64,000 bases of DNA from assembly GCF_014358075.1 (NCBI RefSeq), contig NZ_JACONT010000012.1, positions 1-64,000 on the forward strand, written 5' to 3'. The position numbers were made by a program, and so were the translations under genes. Origin of the DNA: Sphingomonas albertensis (GTDB lineage Bacteria; Pseudomonadota; Alphaproteobacteria; Sphingomonadales; Sphingomonadaceae). Shown one piece after another: positions 9,195-18,971 of the stretch (its first letter is position 1; the number at the start of each line of letters is the position of its first letter). Under the pieces are notes generated by a model. That model did no database searches, was not told the origin of the DNA, and saw only the letters and a list, made by a program, of their open reading frames with translations.

Positions 9195-9214
9195 ATTCCT
9201 GAAACGTCAGGAAT
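9195..9214. promoter_or_regulatory. 20-bp operator-like palindrome in a divergent promoter region
   Basis: ATTCCTGA at 9195-9202 and TCAGGAAT at 9207-9214 are perfect inverted repeats around AACG. They lie in the 225-bp gap between the divergently transcribed FAD-protein gene (9068) and sorbosone-dehydrogenase-like gene (9294), in an AT-richer patch. The size and symmetry fit a dimeric repressor site, for instance TetR, GntR or MarR type. No regulator gene is adjacent. Confidence 0.5.
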
Positions 9215-9293
9215 TAATCGTCAATACTGTCCAACTCACGGATATCCATGATTGTCAGGGGGTTACTCTTTCGATCATGATCCGGGAGACATT

Positions 9294-10565
9294 ATGAAAA
9301 CGATCCTTGCTGCCGCCGGCGTATTGAGCCTTGCAAGCGGTGCCGTCGCACAGAAACCGCCGTCGGTGGTGGGGCTGAAGACCCAGGCAGAGCCTTATGC
9401 GACTGCATCCGTGGTCAACCATCCCAAGACGATCGGCTGGCCCGAAGGACGTAAACCGAAGGCGCCGCACGGGTTTGAGGTCGTCAAATTCGCAGGTGGC
9501 TTGGACTACCCTCGCCAGGCGCTGTTGCTGCCCAATGGCGACGTGCTGGTCGCAGAGGCGCGTACTAAGCCCAAGCTGGATGCCGAGCCGGACGTCCAGC
9601 GTGGCCAGGCGCTGTCGAAGACCACCGGCTTCAGCGCCAACCGTATCACCCTGTTACGCGACGCGAACCGCGACGGTGTCGCCGAACAGCGTTTCGTTCT
9701 GATCGAGGGGCTCAACCAGCCGTTCGGGATGCAGTACGGCAACGGTCGTCTGTATGTCGCCAATACCGACGGCGTCGTCAGCGTCCCGTTCACGCCCGGC
9801 CAGACGCGCGTGACCGCCACGCCGCAGCCGCTAGTGTCGCTGCCTGCGGGTGGCTACAACAATCACTGGACGCGAAACCTGTTGCTCAGTGCAGATGCGC
9901 GGACGCTGTATGTGTCGGTCGGATCGGCATCCAATGTCGGCGAACACGGCATGGACGAGGAGACCCGAAGAGCGGCAATTCTCGCAGTCGATCTTCGTAC
10001 CGGACGGGAGCGGCTCTATGCCTCGGGGCTTCGTAACCCGGTCGGCATGGCTTGGGCGCCGGGATCGAATGTGTTGTGGGCCGCCGTCAATGAACGCGAC
10101 CAGCTCGGCGACGATATCGCGCCGGACTATCTCGTCGGCGTGCGTGACGGCGGGTTCTACGGATGGCCCTACAGCTATTACGGGAGGCAGGATCCACGTC
10201 ATGCGAACGACAAGCGCGAGTTGTTGGCGACGACGTTGATGCCCGATGTTGCCGTTGGTCCCCATGCCGCGGCGTTGGGCGTGGCGTTCGCAAAGGGAAC
10301 GCCGGCCGCGCAACAGATTGCGTATGTCGCGCGGCATGGCTCGTGGAACCGGTCCGCGTTCATCGGGTATGACGTGCTCGCGGTACCATTTGCAAATGGG
10401 AGGCCGACGGCCGCGCCGCAGCCGTTCCTGACCGGGTTCGTCGCGGACGAGAAGACGAATGAAGTCTATGGTCGACCGGTGAGCGTGCAGACGCGCGACG
10501 ATGGTGCGATCTTTGTCGTCGACGATGCCGGGGATACCGTGTGGATGGTGCGACGCACCTCGTGA
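9294..10565 (+). CDS. Sorbosone dehydrogenase family beta-propeller protein (PQQ-type aldose dehydrogenase-like)
   Basis: A 423-residue exported protein. The ATG at 9294 follows GGGAG at 9283-9287 and opens a Sec signal peptide ending VAQ near residue 20. The family hallmarks are seen in order: LDYPRQALLLPNGDVLVAEA, RITLLRDANRDG, NQPFGM, NNHWTRNL, SGLRNPVGM, GWPYSYYG and a C-terminal VDDAGDTVW. The fold is the six-bladed propeller of soluble glucose/L-sorbosone dehydrogenases. The protein is periplasmic and would oxidise sugars or aldehydes with PQQ if the cofactor is present. No PQQ synthesis genes are in the window. Its stop overlaps the next gene's GTG start. Confidence 0.88.
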   Translation: MKTILAAAGVLSLASGAVAQKPPSVVGLKTQAEPYATASVVNHPKTIGWPEGRKPKAPHGFEVVKFAGGLDYPRQALLLPNGDVLVAEARTKPKLDAEPDVQRGQALSKTTGFSANRITLLRDANRDGVAEQRFVLIEGLNQPFGMQYGNGRLYVANTDGVVSVPFTPGQTRVTATPQPLVSLPAGGYNNHWTRNLLLSADARTLYVSVGSASNVGEHGMDEETRRAAILAVDLRTGRERLYASGLRNPVGMAWAPGSNVLWAAVNERDQLGDDIAPDYLVGVRDGGFYGWPYSYYGRQDPRHANDKRELLATTLMPDVAVGPHAAALGVAFAKGTPAAQQIAYVARHGSWNRSAFIGYDVLAVPFANGRPTAAPQPFLTGFVADEKTNEVYGRPVSVQTRDDGAIFVVDDAGDTVWMVRRTS

Positions 10566-11440
10566 ACACGACAGCCCTGATGGCTCTCGCAGCGACGCTC
10601 GTCTGCGTCGCCGCGCCACCCGCGTCGGCGCAGACCGTGCCGTTCATCGACACCGAGGATGCGACGTTATCCGAAGTCGACGTGGGCGACGGCGCCGTTC
10701 ATCCGATCGTCTCGTTCGATGTCCGTAACGGCGATTACGCGCGCGGAGCGTATGATGACGATGACGCCGGCCTCGGCAGAGTTCCTGTCCATGTCGCGAT
10801 CGGCGGCGCCGCCGTGCTGAAGCGCCGCGCGGATGGGGAGGGGGTCCTGTTCCTGACAGGGCAAAGTTCGAACGGCTTCCATGCGCCGCGATCCGACGAA
10901 AGATCCCGACCGCGCAGCTGGTACGAGAGCAACACGATCGTCGGTCTCGCATGGCGGCCTGTCGATGGGCTGTCGGCAGCGGGGGCGTATGCCATCAAGG
11001 CCAGTCCCAACGGGGTGGCGGGCACGACCCATGAAGCCAGCCTGACGTTCCTCTACACCGGCAAGGACGTAGTTGGGTTTCTCGCGCCACGCTTTGCCGC
11101 GACGACGCGGACGAAGGGGCAGGGGGGCTTCTACACGATCGTCGGTATAGCCCCCGCGTTCCCGCTTACGCGCGCGGAGGACGGCCCGACGCTCACGGTG
11201 CCGGTTTCGGTCGGCGCCGGTTGGCGCAGCTTCTATGCAGCGGATAGCGGAGACAGGGTTTACGGCAGCGCCGGGATGAGCGTTGCCCAGCCGTTGAAGA
11301 TCGCGGGCGCAAAGGCATCGTTGCAGGGCGAAATCCTTGCTCTCGTTCGAGATCCTCAGCTTCGAAGGCTCGACGCTCCCGGCGGCACGACCGCGTCTGT
11401 CGTGCCGTTGGCGACGATATCGATCGCCATGGCCTGGTGA
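10562..11440 (+). CDS. Exported protein, probably outer-membrane beta-barrel
   Basis: A 292-residue protein of unrecognised family. The GTG at 10562 overlaps the upstream TGA (GTGA), indicating coupling to the sorbosone-dehydrogenase-like gene. A signal peptide ends SASAQ near residue 24. The mature part is rich in alternating beta strands (for example TIVGLAWRPVDGLSAAGAYAI, FYTIVGIAPAFPL, VPVSVGAGWRSFYA) and ends with the aromatic residue W, as outer-membrane barrels often do. A role in moving the dehydrogenase substrate or product across the outer membrane is possible but is inference. Confidence 0.65.
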   Translation: MNTTALMALAATLVCVAAPPASAQTVPFIDTEDATLSEVDVGDGAVHPIVSFDVRNGDYARGAYDDDDAGLGRVPVHVAIGGAAVLKRRADGEGVLFLTGQSSNGFHAPRSDERSRPRSWYESNTIVGLAWRPVDGLSAAGAYAIKASPNGVAGTTHEASLTFLYTGKDVVGFLAPRFAATTRTKGQGGFYTIVGIAPAFPLTRAEDGPTLTVPVSVGAGWRSFYAADSGDRVYGSAGMSVAQPLKIAGAKASLQGEILALVRDPQLRRLDAPGGTTASVVPLATISIAMAW

Positions 11441-11611
11441 TGGAGCTTTGCGCGTCTTGACCAGCGACCGCCGGGCGTGGACGAGAGGGCGCGAGGGCGG
11501 CCAATCGTTATGTGCGGCATCGCGGGTTTGATGCTTGGCCCTGCCGTCGCGCTCATCGAGCGTTAAGCCGAACCGGACCTATACGCTGCCTGGTACGACA
11601 GGAGCGACCCC

Positions 11612-11971
11612 ATGAAATATCTGATCCCCCTGGTCTTTGCCCTCACCGCAACCGCCTCGGAAGCCCGATCGTGGCAGCGTGACTATCCGAGCTGTGAGGT
11701 AGTGCAACAGCGTCATCTGAAGAGCGGCTCGGGCAAGACTGCGATGCAGGACCATATCTCGATGCGGGCGAACATGCTGCAGGCTGACATCGGCACCGCC
11801 AGCAAGGCGCGCCCGATTACCAAACAAACGTCGCAACGCTTGTGGAACCGCGTCGATGCGATCCGCAAGGCGAGCGACCGACTTGCCGCCAAACAGGGCT
11901 TCCTGAGTGCGGCGGAGCGAGCGAGCTACGATCGTCAGCTTGATGCGATCGCTCTCCAGCTCTGCAAATAA
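11612..11971 (+). CDS. Small exported protein of unknown function
   Basis: A 119-residue protein with a clear signal peptide (MKYLIPLVFALTATASEA) and a good AGGAG ribosome-binding site upstream of the ATG. The mature part of about 100 residues is charged and helical, with two Cys (one early in DYPSCEVV, one at the C-terminus in LQLCK) that could form a disulfide. No known family was recognised. It stands alone between the barrel-like protein and the HAMP remnant. Confidence 0.65.
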   Translation: MKYLIPLVFALTATASEARSWQRDYPSCEVVQQRHLKSGSGKTAMQDHISMRANMLQADIGTASKARPITKQTSQRLWNRVDAIRKASDRLAAKQGFLSAAERASYDRQLDAIALQLCK

Positions 11972-12009
11972 ACGCCGCACCGTCACCCGATCAGACGCCT
12001 GCTAACCGC

Positions 12010-12830
12010 ATGATCACGTCAACTCGGGATCGACATCGCCTTCATCGACCCGACACACACGACGGCAATGCCGACGCGCGACAGGATTTCGAGCGGGCGA
12101 TTGCGCCGACCCGCGCCGTGTTCGCGAAATGGGATCGTCTCGCGACCACTGCGCGCGAGAAACGTGATCTGGAAACCGTGAAGACCGCGCATGAGAGCCT
12201 GATCGGCGCGGCGCGCGATGTGTTCGTTCTCGCCGGGCAGGGGCGCCGGGCAGACGTCGTGCGGCGGGTCGACGATCGGCTGGATACGGGGGATTATGCC
12301 GCATTCCGGGCTTTGACCGAACGCATCGCCCAAGCCGATCAGGTACGTGGACAGGTGATCCGCGACGAAACCAGGAAATTGCGACGGTCTGCCAATGTGA
12401 TGGCTGAGGTCGCGATCCTTGCTGCGCTGTCGTTGTCGCTGTTGATCGCAGCCTATCTCGCGTCCGATCTGTTCGGCCCGCTCCGCCAGTTGGGCAAGGC
12501 GCTCGACGGGCTGGCCTCGGGCGATACGGCCGAACGTCTCGATCAGGATCGCAAGGATGAAGTCAGGGCCGTGGCGCGTGCCTCCAATCGGACAGCCGAG
12601 GCGATGGCGTTGCGTGAGGCGGCCCACCACGGCGGGGCCCGAGATGCGAAGTCCGACGGCCTTTCTCGCCTGACGGTGCACCGGTTGGTCGACACCTTGG
12701 AGAGTCGCATCGCTTCGCTCAGAAGGTCGGAGACTATGGAGGAGACGTTGATCGAGGTAGAGCAGATCATGCGTTCGATCGGCCGCGTGACGCAGATCGG
12801 CCATCCGGTCGATCTGCACCTCGAACCCTG
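12010..12830 (+). pseudogene. Remnant of a HAMP-domain membrane receptor (chemoreceptor or kinase)
   Basis: The frame encodes a helical sensor part, a transmembrane segment (AEVAILAALSLSLLIAAYLAS, about residues 132-152) and a HAMP domain (FGPLRQLGKALDGLASGD, then DEVRAVARASN), followed by a coiled segment up to SIGRVTQIG. The expected first transmembrane helix is absent: the frame opens with an Arg/His-rich stretch lacking a ribosome-binding site. No methyl-accepting hairpin or kinase core follows. Beyond about 12830 the frame stays open to 13806, but its composition is non-coding and it runs over other genes. I read it as a receptor truncated at both ends. Confidence 0.55.
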
Positions 12831-13144
12831 TGATCCATGCCGTCCCTCACAAGTCGCACTCACGCGGTTCGGTCCGGAAATCGCCGCGCGGGGGGATCAG
12901 TTGCGAACTCGCCGCGCGGATCGCCACCAGCGGGGCTATCGCGACCCGCCGTGCCGCGTTGCGGCTGCGCTGGTGGTGGTCGGGAGTCGGGATCGCGGCG
13001 ACGCTGGCAGGGGCGGCGGCCGGTACGGCAGCGGTGGCGATGAACGTGCCGATCGATCTCGGCCACCGGGTGGGTGCCGCCGCCGATCCGGGCGCGATAA
13101 ACGGCAGCACGTCGTTCGGCGACATCGCGGGATCGGATCGATAG
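12830..13144 (+). pseudogene. Fragment of a small membrane protein, possibly an anti-sigma factor
   Basis: From about 12896 this frame reads CELAARIATSGAIATRRAAL, then a Trp/Ala/Gly-rich membrane helix (WWWSGVGIAATLAGAAAGTAAVAM) and a short periplasmic tail. This layout resembles the C-terminal half of anti-sigma factors often encoded before Spy/CnrX-like proteins in sphingomonads. The first 20 codons look out of frame, and no sigma-factor gene precedes it, so the N-terminal part is probably lost. Its TAG stop (13142-13144) directly abuts the next ATG. Identification is tentative. Confidence 0.4.
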
Positions 13145-13591
13145 ATGACGGCGAAACTGCGCATCGGGCTGCTCGTTTCGATCATTCTCAATCTGTTTCT
13201 CGCGCGCGCGCTGGTCGCCGGCTACGCGTCGCTGCGCACCGATACGCGCATGCTCAACGCCGGTTCGCTCCGCATCGCGGGGGCCGAATTGTCAGCGGCC
13301 GACCGCCGGCCGTTCCGGCGCGCGCTGCGGCAGGCGCGGCGTGCGATGCGGCCGACGATCGCAGTCTCTCGCAAGGCCAAGGCGGAGGCCGCCGCGCTCC
13401 TGCGGCGAGATCCGGTGGATCAGGTCGCGGCGCTCGCCGCGCTGGATCGGGCGCGAACCGCGGACATGGCAGTACGCTCAGCGGTCGAGCGCCGCGCCGT
13501 CGCCTTCGCAGGCCTGCCCGTTGCGGATCGTGCGAAGCTTGCGGACGCAGTCGAACATCGCGCGGGCCGGGCGATACCCGGCCGGGAATGA
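13145..13591 (+). CDS. Periplasmic heavy-metal-sensor/resistance-like protein (Spy/CnrX fold)
   Basis: A 148-residue protein with an N-terminal membrane anchor (LRIGLLVSIILNLFLARALVAG). The long helical part carries the typical ADRRPFRRALRQARRAMRP and LDRARTADMAVRSAVE segments of the Metal_resist (PF13801-like) family, related to CnrX and Spy. Family members sense metals or act as periplasmic chaperones, often holding a sigma/anti-sigma pair. Here it starts right at the stop of a membrane-protein fragment that may be the decayed anti-sigma partner. Metal ligands cannot be assigned from the sequence. Confidence 0.7.
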   Translation: MTAKLRIGLLVSIILNLFLARALVAGYASLRTDTRMLNAGSLRIAGAELSAADRRPFRRALRQARRAMRPTIAVSRKAKAEAAALLRRDPVDQVAALAALDRARTADMAVRSAVERRAVAFAGLPVADRAKLADAVEHRAGRAIPGRE

Positions 13592-13859
13592 CCTTGCGCC
13601 GGGTCTTCGTGGCGGGGCGTCGGACGATTGAAGTTGTGACCCGTTATCGCGGATCGGAAGGGCGGACGCGCGGAATTTTCGGAAATGTAGCAGTAATCGC
13701 CGCAGTGATGGATAAATTCGGCCGGACGATCTTTCATCTGCCTCGTTCCGTTGACGAGCCGGTTGCAGGCGACCCGCATGATCTCGACCTCGCTCAATCC
13801 GTCTAGCTGCTTGCCAAGTTAGCCTTCTTGCCGTTCCGCCGGCGCGGCGATTGGTTTCG

Positions 13860-14756
13860 CTAACCGCCATACCGTCCAATCAACGCTCGCCGTAGCATCC
13901 GGTCCTCCAGCGAATAATACAGCGCTATCAGGTTGCCAGCTGCCACGGCCGACGCTGCAAACGCGATGTCGGTTGCCTCGCGGGTCACGGCAGGCGGCGG
14001 CACGAGCAGCGGTTCGAGCCCACGCCCTGTCACTCGCGCGAAATCGGGACTGAAGCTGATCCAGCCGATCCGCCAGCGCGCGTCGTGCGTCGCGCCGTTG
14101 TAGAACATCACCGGATCCTGCCCCGCCTCCTGCCAGATAGGCCCGGTCGACAGATGCCAATTGTCCCAGCTGTCCGCGCGGATGTCGAACGGATCGGGAA
14201 GTACGGTCCACGGGCCCTTTGGCGTCGGGCCGCCCGCCATGCCGATCCGCGACGCGCCCTGCGCGGCATATTCGTAGAATAGGCGCCAGTCGCCGGCCGC
14301 GGTCCGCGCGAGCGTCGCTTCCTTGATATTGCCTTCGCCCGGCGGTGCCTTCAGCACCAGGTCTTCCTTGACCAGCGCGGTAAGGTCGGGACCTGCGGCC
14401 AGGATCATGCACCCTTGGGTGCGCGCTTTATCGACGCCGGTATAATAAACGAGATACTCGTGGCCAGCCATGAGAACGGTTGGATCCTCGCAGCCGCCCA
14501 GGTCTTCCGCACCAGGGCCAGGCGTGATCGCAAGACCCGGATCCATGAGGAAGGTCAGCCCGTCGCGGCTTTCCCCGCGCGCGATGATCCCGGTCGGATC
14601 ACGGGGCTCGAGCGGATGCGGTACGCCGCGCACCATGATCCGGTACAGGTCGCCTTCCTGCCAGACGAACGGACTCATAAGGTCCATGCCCTCGATTACC
14701 GACGCGGCGGAAATCGTGACGGTGTCGACCTGCTCGACTGCGTACGTGATTGTCAT
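13860..14756 (-). CDS. Glycoside hydrolase/phosphorylase-like protein, probably GH130 or related five-bladed propeller
   Basis: A 298-residue cytoplasmic protein without signal peptide. Repeated propeller-type segments are visible: SPFVWQEGDLYRIMVRGV, LGGCEDPTVLMAGHEYLVYYTG, TLARTAAGDWRLFYEY, GPIWQEAGQDPVMFYNGATHD. The CEDPTV motif resembles the EDPR-type region of GH130 mannoside phosphorylases, and the layout also resembles GH43/GH117-like propellers. The ATG at 14756 overlaps the SDR stop (ATGA), indicating coupling; the longer upstream reading is ignored. Together they may process a mannoside or sugar acid in the cytoplasm. The exact family is uncertain. Confidence 0.72.
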   Translation of the reverse strand: MTITYAVEQVDTVTISAASVIEGMDLMSPFVWQEGDLYRIMVRGVPHPLEPRDPTGIIARGESRDGLTFLMDPGLAITPGPGAEDLGGCEDPTVLMAGHEYLVYYTGVDKARTQGCMILAAGPDLTALVKEDLVLKAPPGEGNIKEATLARTAAGDWRLFYEYAAQGASRIGMAGGPTPKGPWTVLPDPFDIRADSWDNWHLSTGPIWQEAGQDPVMFYNGATHDARWRIGWISFSPDFARVTGRGLEPLLVPPPAVTREATDIAFAASAVAAGNLIALYYSLEDRMLRRALIGRYGG

Positions 14757-15526
14757 GCGCCCTGCGCCACGGTGAGCGATAGCGCGCCGTCGATCGTCAC
14801 GGTGGTACCGGTGATATAGTCGGCCGCTGGCGACAGTAGAAACGCGACCAGCGCCGCGACCTCGTCGGGCCGCCCGGCGCGCTTCCATGGGATCGCCGCT
14901 TCCTTCGCCGCGAGCTCGTCCGGATGATCGAGCGCGGACTGGTTCATCGGCGTCAGGATCATTCCCGGCGCGACTCCGTTCACCGCGATACCCTTTGGGG
15001 CCAGTTCCAGCGCCAAGGTCGCGGTCAACTGCGACAGGCCGCCCTTTGCAGAATCGTAATCCACTCCGCCCGGGCGCGGCGCGTGTTCGTGAATCGACGA
15101 TATGTTGACGATCCGGCCCCTGGCATTCTTCGCTTCGAGCGCGCGGACCAGCCGACGGCAGGTCAGGAACGGGCCATAAAGATCGGAACGGATGACCCGG
15201 TCGAACTGCCCGAGTTCCATGTCGACCAGCATCACGCCGCTCATGTTCAATCCGGCCGAATTGACCAGCAGGCTGACCGTGCCGAACGCCTTTTCCGCTG
15301 CCGCGAACAATCGTTCGACCGCGGCTTCGTCACCGACATCGGCTTGGACCGCGATCGCGCGATCGTCGCCGCCGATCGACGCGCAGACCGCCTGCGCCGC
15401 TCCCGCATCTTTGAAATAGGTGATCACGACACGGGCACCACCGTCGCCAAGCGCCTTGGCACAGGCGGCACCAATTCCAGACTCACCGCCAGTGACGATA
15501 GCGATTTCATTGTCGAACAGGGTCAT
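14753..15526 (-). CDS. SDR-family oxidoreductase (glucose 1-dehydrogenase-like)
   Basis: A 257-residue classical short-chain dehydrogenase. The cofactor loop TGGESGIG lies at residues 12-19, followed by NSAG, the catalytic Ser in NISSIHEH, YDSAK as YxxxK, and the C-terminal YITGTTVTIDGA segment. The start at 15526 (MTLFDNEIAIVTGG) is preferred over an upstream in-frame codon because it gives the standard spacing to the Rossmann loop. The stop overlaps the GH130-like gene, so both probably serve one carbohydrate pathway. The substrate is unknown; a sugar or polyol is likely. Confidence 0.88.
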   Translation of the reverse strand: MTLFDNEIAIVTGGESGIGAACAKALGDGGARVVITYFKDAGAAQAVCASIGGDDRAIAVQADVGDEAAVERLFAAAEKAFGTVSLLVNSAGLNMSGVMLVDMELGQFDRVIRSDLYGPFLTCRRLVRALEAKNARGRIVNISSIHEHAPRPGGVDYDSAKGGLSQLTATLALELAPKGIAVNGVAPGMILTPMNQSALDHPDELAAKEAAIPWKRAGRPDEVAALVAFLLSPAADYITGTTVTIDGALSLTVAQGA

Positions 15527-16156
15527 CACCGCTGAACCGGCGGGATGACATCCCAGTTGCATGAATTCGCTGCCATGAAGGCAGCCGCCGCCCGGTTCGT
15601 AGACAGGGGGCTGGGGCGTCGGTGACCTTTCGATGCCTTAGGCTGACGTGCAGCGCCCAACCTAGCCGCTGAGGCATGACGCAAGTCAGCCAGATCGTTG
15701 TCATTTGTCTGTCGAACAGCCGCAACGCGCTTGCCATGAAAACCCGCGTCACGGCTGGGGCATACTAAAAAGCGCGCAGTTATTGCTGCATCGTAACATG
15801 CACGTCACAAGTTTCACGCATGCAACATCGAGCCGGATAGCGGTGATTGGGAGCGCTATGTGCTAAATATTGAATGGTTGCCGACGTTCGTCGCTGTGAA
15901 GGCCAGATAGAAACGGCAAATCTCGCAAGCCCTGTGCTTGCCGCTGCAATGCGACTGCGAGCAACGATATCTGAGTAGCTCGATTATTGGTTGGCAGGTG
16001 GTGCAAGAGCCGGTGCATCACCGAGCGTGAAGTGCCGCTCAACTCTATAACATCTAACACTATCTCGAACTCATCGAGTTCGGGATGCGAAGTCGCACGT
16101 CTGGAGCTCGGCTCGGGAAGTGTCACTGACCTATATGCATCGGGGGAAGCAGAAAA
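15527..16156. other. 630-bp intergenic region between divergent SDR and TBDT genes
   Basis: Lower GC than the surroundings, with several stops in all frames. The minus-strand frame at 15863-16195 runs over the TBDT start and has no recognisable protein character. One 7-bp hairpin (16066-16082) is listed separately. GGGGGAAG precedes the TBDT ATG. No promoter elements could be fixed with confidence. Confidence 0.5.
16066..16082. repeat. Short inverted repeat in the TBDT leader region
   Basis: CGAACTC at 16066-16072 and GAGTTCG at 16076-16082 are perfect complements around ATC. The element sits about 75 bases before the TBDT start and may be an operator or leader hairpin. There is no T-run after it. 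Confidence 0.45.
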
Positions 16157-18907
16157 ATGATCCGCAATTTGAAGCATGTCGACCGCATGGGGCACCTCCT
16201 GCTGGGTGCCGCGATCGCAGCGCTATCCGCCGCGCCGGCCCTCGCCCAAACCGTACAGGCTCCAGCCGGTGAGGAAGCCGAGACCGATGAGGACATCGTT
16301 GTAAGCGGCTATCGACGCAGCCTCAAGAAAGCGATCGAGATGAAGCGCGATACGATCGGCTTTTCGGACTCGATCATCGCCACCGATATCGCCGATTTCC
16401 CCGAGCAGAACCTGTCCGAAGCGCTGCAGCGCGTGCCCGGCGTGACGATCGAGCGCGAACGAGGCCTTGGCACGCGCGTCAACGTCCGCGGCCTGCCGAG
16501 CGAATTTACTTTTGTGTCGATCAACAAGCTGGCGACCGCCTCGGGTTCGGGCGGGCGCGACGTGGAATTCGACATCTTCGCCTCCGAACTGATTCAGTCC
16601 GTCACGGTGCAGAAGTCGCCGGTGGCGGCAGACGAGGAAGGCGGCATCGCCGGCTCGGTGCTGATCCGTACCGCGCGGCCTTTCGATAATCCCGGGCTGC
16701 GCCTGGTGGGCAGCGCCGACGGCGCGTACAATTCGATCTCCGAGAAGATCGATCCCAACTTCTCGTTCCTGGGAAGCAAGACCTTCGGCGACTTCGGCGT
16801 GCTGGTATCGGTCGCCAAGCAGCAGCGTAGCAACCGCACCGACTCCAATTCGGGCATCAACTTCCGACCGATCGCACGTTGGACCGACCGTACCGGCACC
16901 GTCTACCGCAACCAGGCGATCGCCGTGCTGCAGCGCGACGCCGGCATCACCTTCACCAATGCCGACAAGAACAAGATCGTCTTTCTCGATAAGGTCGGCG
17001 ATCGCGTCTACCAGAACGATCAGGATCGCCTCGGCCTGTCCGGTTCGGTGCAATACAAGCCGAGCGAGAATTTCAACATCGCCTTTGACGCGTTCCTCGG
17101 CTCGTACGATACGACCGAGGACGAATATGACGCCGCCGGCTATGCGGCGTCGAGTAACTCGACGCTCGAGACGATCCACGATTTCGACGCCACGACGCTG
17201 GCCGACAGCGGCATCGTCGTGCTCCGCGATGTCTCGTACACCAACACGCAGCACGAATTCCTGAGCAAGGAATATATCAACGAGACAGACTATCGCCAGT
17301 TCGGCAGCGAGATGAACTGGTCGACGGGCAACTGGAAGATCAATGCGCTGGGCGGCTATTCCGGCGCGAAGAAAACGCTCGATACCTCGAACCTCAAGCA
17401 TGTCGCCTATGCGCCGTCGCGCACCCGCTATACCGAGAATGGCGGCGAGACGATCCCGAGCGCCGATCCGCGCACGATCGACATGTACAATGCGCCGAAC
17501 GCCTATCTGTTCGAGGCGTATGAAACCTTTCGCGAGCAGATCAAGGACGACAAATACGCCGCGCAGATCGATCTGAGCTATAATTTCGAAACGTCCTTGC
17601 TCAAGCGCTTCAACTTCGGCGGCCGCTACACCAACAAAAGCAACGAGCGCGAATATGGCGAGGAGAAGATCCAGGGCCCGACGCGCGGCAGCACGGCCTA
17701 TGTCAATGTCCGCAAACTTGGCGACAGCCCGCTCGAGAACGTGACCGACATCACAGGTGGCAAGAGCTATCAGGCACGCGACCTTAGCTGGGCGCAGGTT
17801 TCCAACGAATATGCGCGCGACTTCTTCCGGCCCGACGGGTTCGTCACGCCGTTCAACGACGCCAATTATTACAAGGTCCAGGAAGAGACGATCGCCGGTT
17901 ATGCGATGATCGACCTCGAATTCACCGTGGCCGTGCCGGTGTTCGTCAATTTCGGTGGCCGGTATCTGCGCACCAGCATCCATTCGGAAGGCTTCCAGCA
18001 GGTCCAGAACCCGAACGGCTCGATCGGGCTGACCCCCGCGCCGGTGTCCAGCGACGGCAGATATGAAAAGTTCCTGCCGTCGTTCAACGCGCATGCCGAG
18101 TTGACCGACACCCTGTTCCTGCGCGCCGCGGCCTCCCAGACGCTGATCCGTCCGGCGTTGACCGATCTTGCTTACAAGCGGATCGCGAGCATCGGCAATT
18201 TTCGCTACACCGATGGCAATCCGGGTCTTGAGCCCACTCTGGCCGATCAATGGGAGGTCGGCGTCGAGAAATATCTGCCCCGCGGCGGCATTCTCGCAGC
18301 GTCCTATTTCTGGAAGAAGATCAAGGGCGTGGTGCAGAGCCAACTGACCGGTGTGGTGCCCGGCGTGACGGTCTACAACGCCAACGGCTCGGTCAACGGC
18401 GTCTATGAGTTCGACGTCTACCAGCCCGTCAATGCCGAGGGGTCTTACAAGGTCAGCGGCGTCGAGGTGAACGCGGTTATCCCGTTCGGCATGTTCGCGG
18501 ACTGGGCGGACGGCTTCGGCATCAACGCCAACGCCACCTTCCTCGACAGCTCGCTGACAGGCGAGTCCGACCTCGGCATCGATACCTCGCCGATCGGTCT
18601 TGCTGACAAAACCTACAATGCCACGGTCTTCTTCGACAAGGGGCCGCTCTCGCTGCGCGCCTCGTACAATCGCAAGGGCGCCTATGTGGAGCGGATCGAG
18701 CGTAACATGTATCCGGTGTACCGCGATGCGTACGGCCAGTTCGACGTCGCCGCCAGCTATCAGGTGACGCGCAACTTCCGCGTCGAGCTGCAGGGCATCA
18801 ACGTGGGGAACGCGAAGACCACCGGCTACACGATGGATCCGCCTTTCCCGACGACCTACGAAGCCTCGGGCAGCCGCATCAGCCTGGGCGTCCGCGGGCA
18901 GTTCTGA
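16157..18907 (+). CDS. TonB-dependent receptor
   Basis: A 916-residue outer-membrane receptor. The signal peptide ends ALAQ near residue 31. A TonB-box-like [19 protein letters not shown] segment follows, then the plug ([31 protein letters not shown]) and a long beta-barrel ending in F (GVRGQF). This is the Caulobacter/Sphingomonas type of carbohydrate- or nutrient-specific TBDT, without an STN domain. It is followed after 64 bases by a PhoA-type alkaline phosphatase on the same strand. The pair may take up and dephosphorylate a phosphorylated nutrient, but ligand and regulation are not visible. GGGGGAAG precedes the ATG. Confidence 0.93.
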   Translation: MIRNLKHVDRMGHLLLGAAIAALSAAPALAQTVQAPAGEEAETDEDIVVSGYRRSLKKAIEMKRDTIGFSDSIIATDIADFPEQNLSEALQRVPGVTIERERGLGTRVNVRGLPSEFTFVSINKLATASGSGGRDVEFDIFASELIQSVTVQKSPVAADEEGGIAGSVLIRTARPFDNPGLRLVGSADGAYNSISEKIDPNFSFLGSKTFGDFGVLVSVAKQQRSNRTDSNSGINFRPIARWTDRTGTVYRNQAIAVLQRDAGITFTNADKNKIVFLDKVGDRVYQNDQDRLGLSGSVQYKPSENFNIAFDAFLGSYDTTEDEYDAAGYAASSNSTLETIHDFDATTLADSGIVVLRDVSYTNTQHEFLSKEYINETDYRQFGSEMNWSTGNWKINALGGYSGAKKTLDTSNLKHVAYAPSRTRYTENGGETIPSADPRTIDMYNAPNAYLFEAYETFREQIKDDKYAAQIDLSYNFETSLLKRFNFGGRYTNKSNEREYGEEKIQGPTRGSTAYVNVRKLGDSPLENVTDITGGKSYQARDLSWAQVSNEYARDFFRPDGFVTPFNDANYYKVQEETIAGYAMIDLEFTVAVPVFVNFGGRYLRTSIHSEGFQQVQNPNGSIGLTPAPVSSDGRYEKFLPSFNAHAELTDTLFLRAAASQTLIRPALTDLAYKRIASIGNFRYTDGNPGLEPTLADQWEVGVEKYLPRGGILAASYFWKKIKGVVQSQLTGVVPGVTVYNANGSVNGVYEFDVYQPVNAEGSYKVSGVEVNAVIPFGMFADWADGFGINANATFLDSSLTGESDLGIDTSPIGLADKTYNATVFFDKGPLSLRASYNRKGAYVERIERNMYPVYRDAYGQFDVAASYQVTRNFRVELQGINVGNAKTTGYTMDPPFPTTYEASGSRISLGVRGQF

Positions 18908-18971
18908 TCCTCCGCAGGCCCCGCCGCGGAGGTGGGGCTTGCCACGCAATATCCAGTTCCGGAGCATCCCC

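Noticed and set aside
12831..13806. Continuation of the HAMP remnant frame to nearly 600 codons
   Set aside because: After about 12830 the translation becomes Arg/Gly-rich low-complexity and overlaps the better-supported genes in another frame.
15780..15830. Pho-box-like repeats (GTCAC and TTCAC) upstream of the TBDT/phosphatase pair
   Set aside because: The two units are 9 bases apart instead of 11 and match the consensus poorly.
15863..16195. 110-codon minus-strand frame before the TBDT
   Set aside because: It overlaps the TBDT start and its promoter, has no ribosome-binding site and no protein-like pattern.
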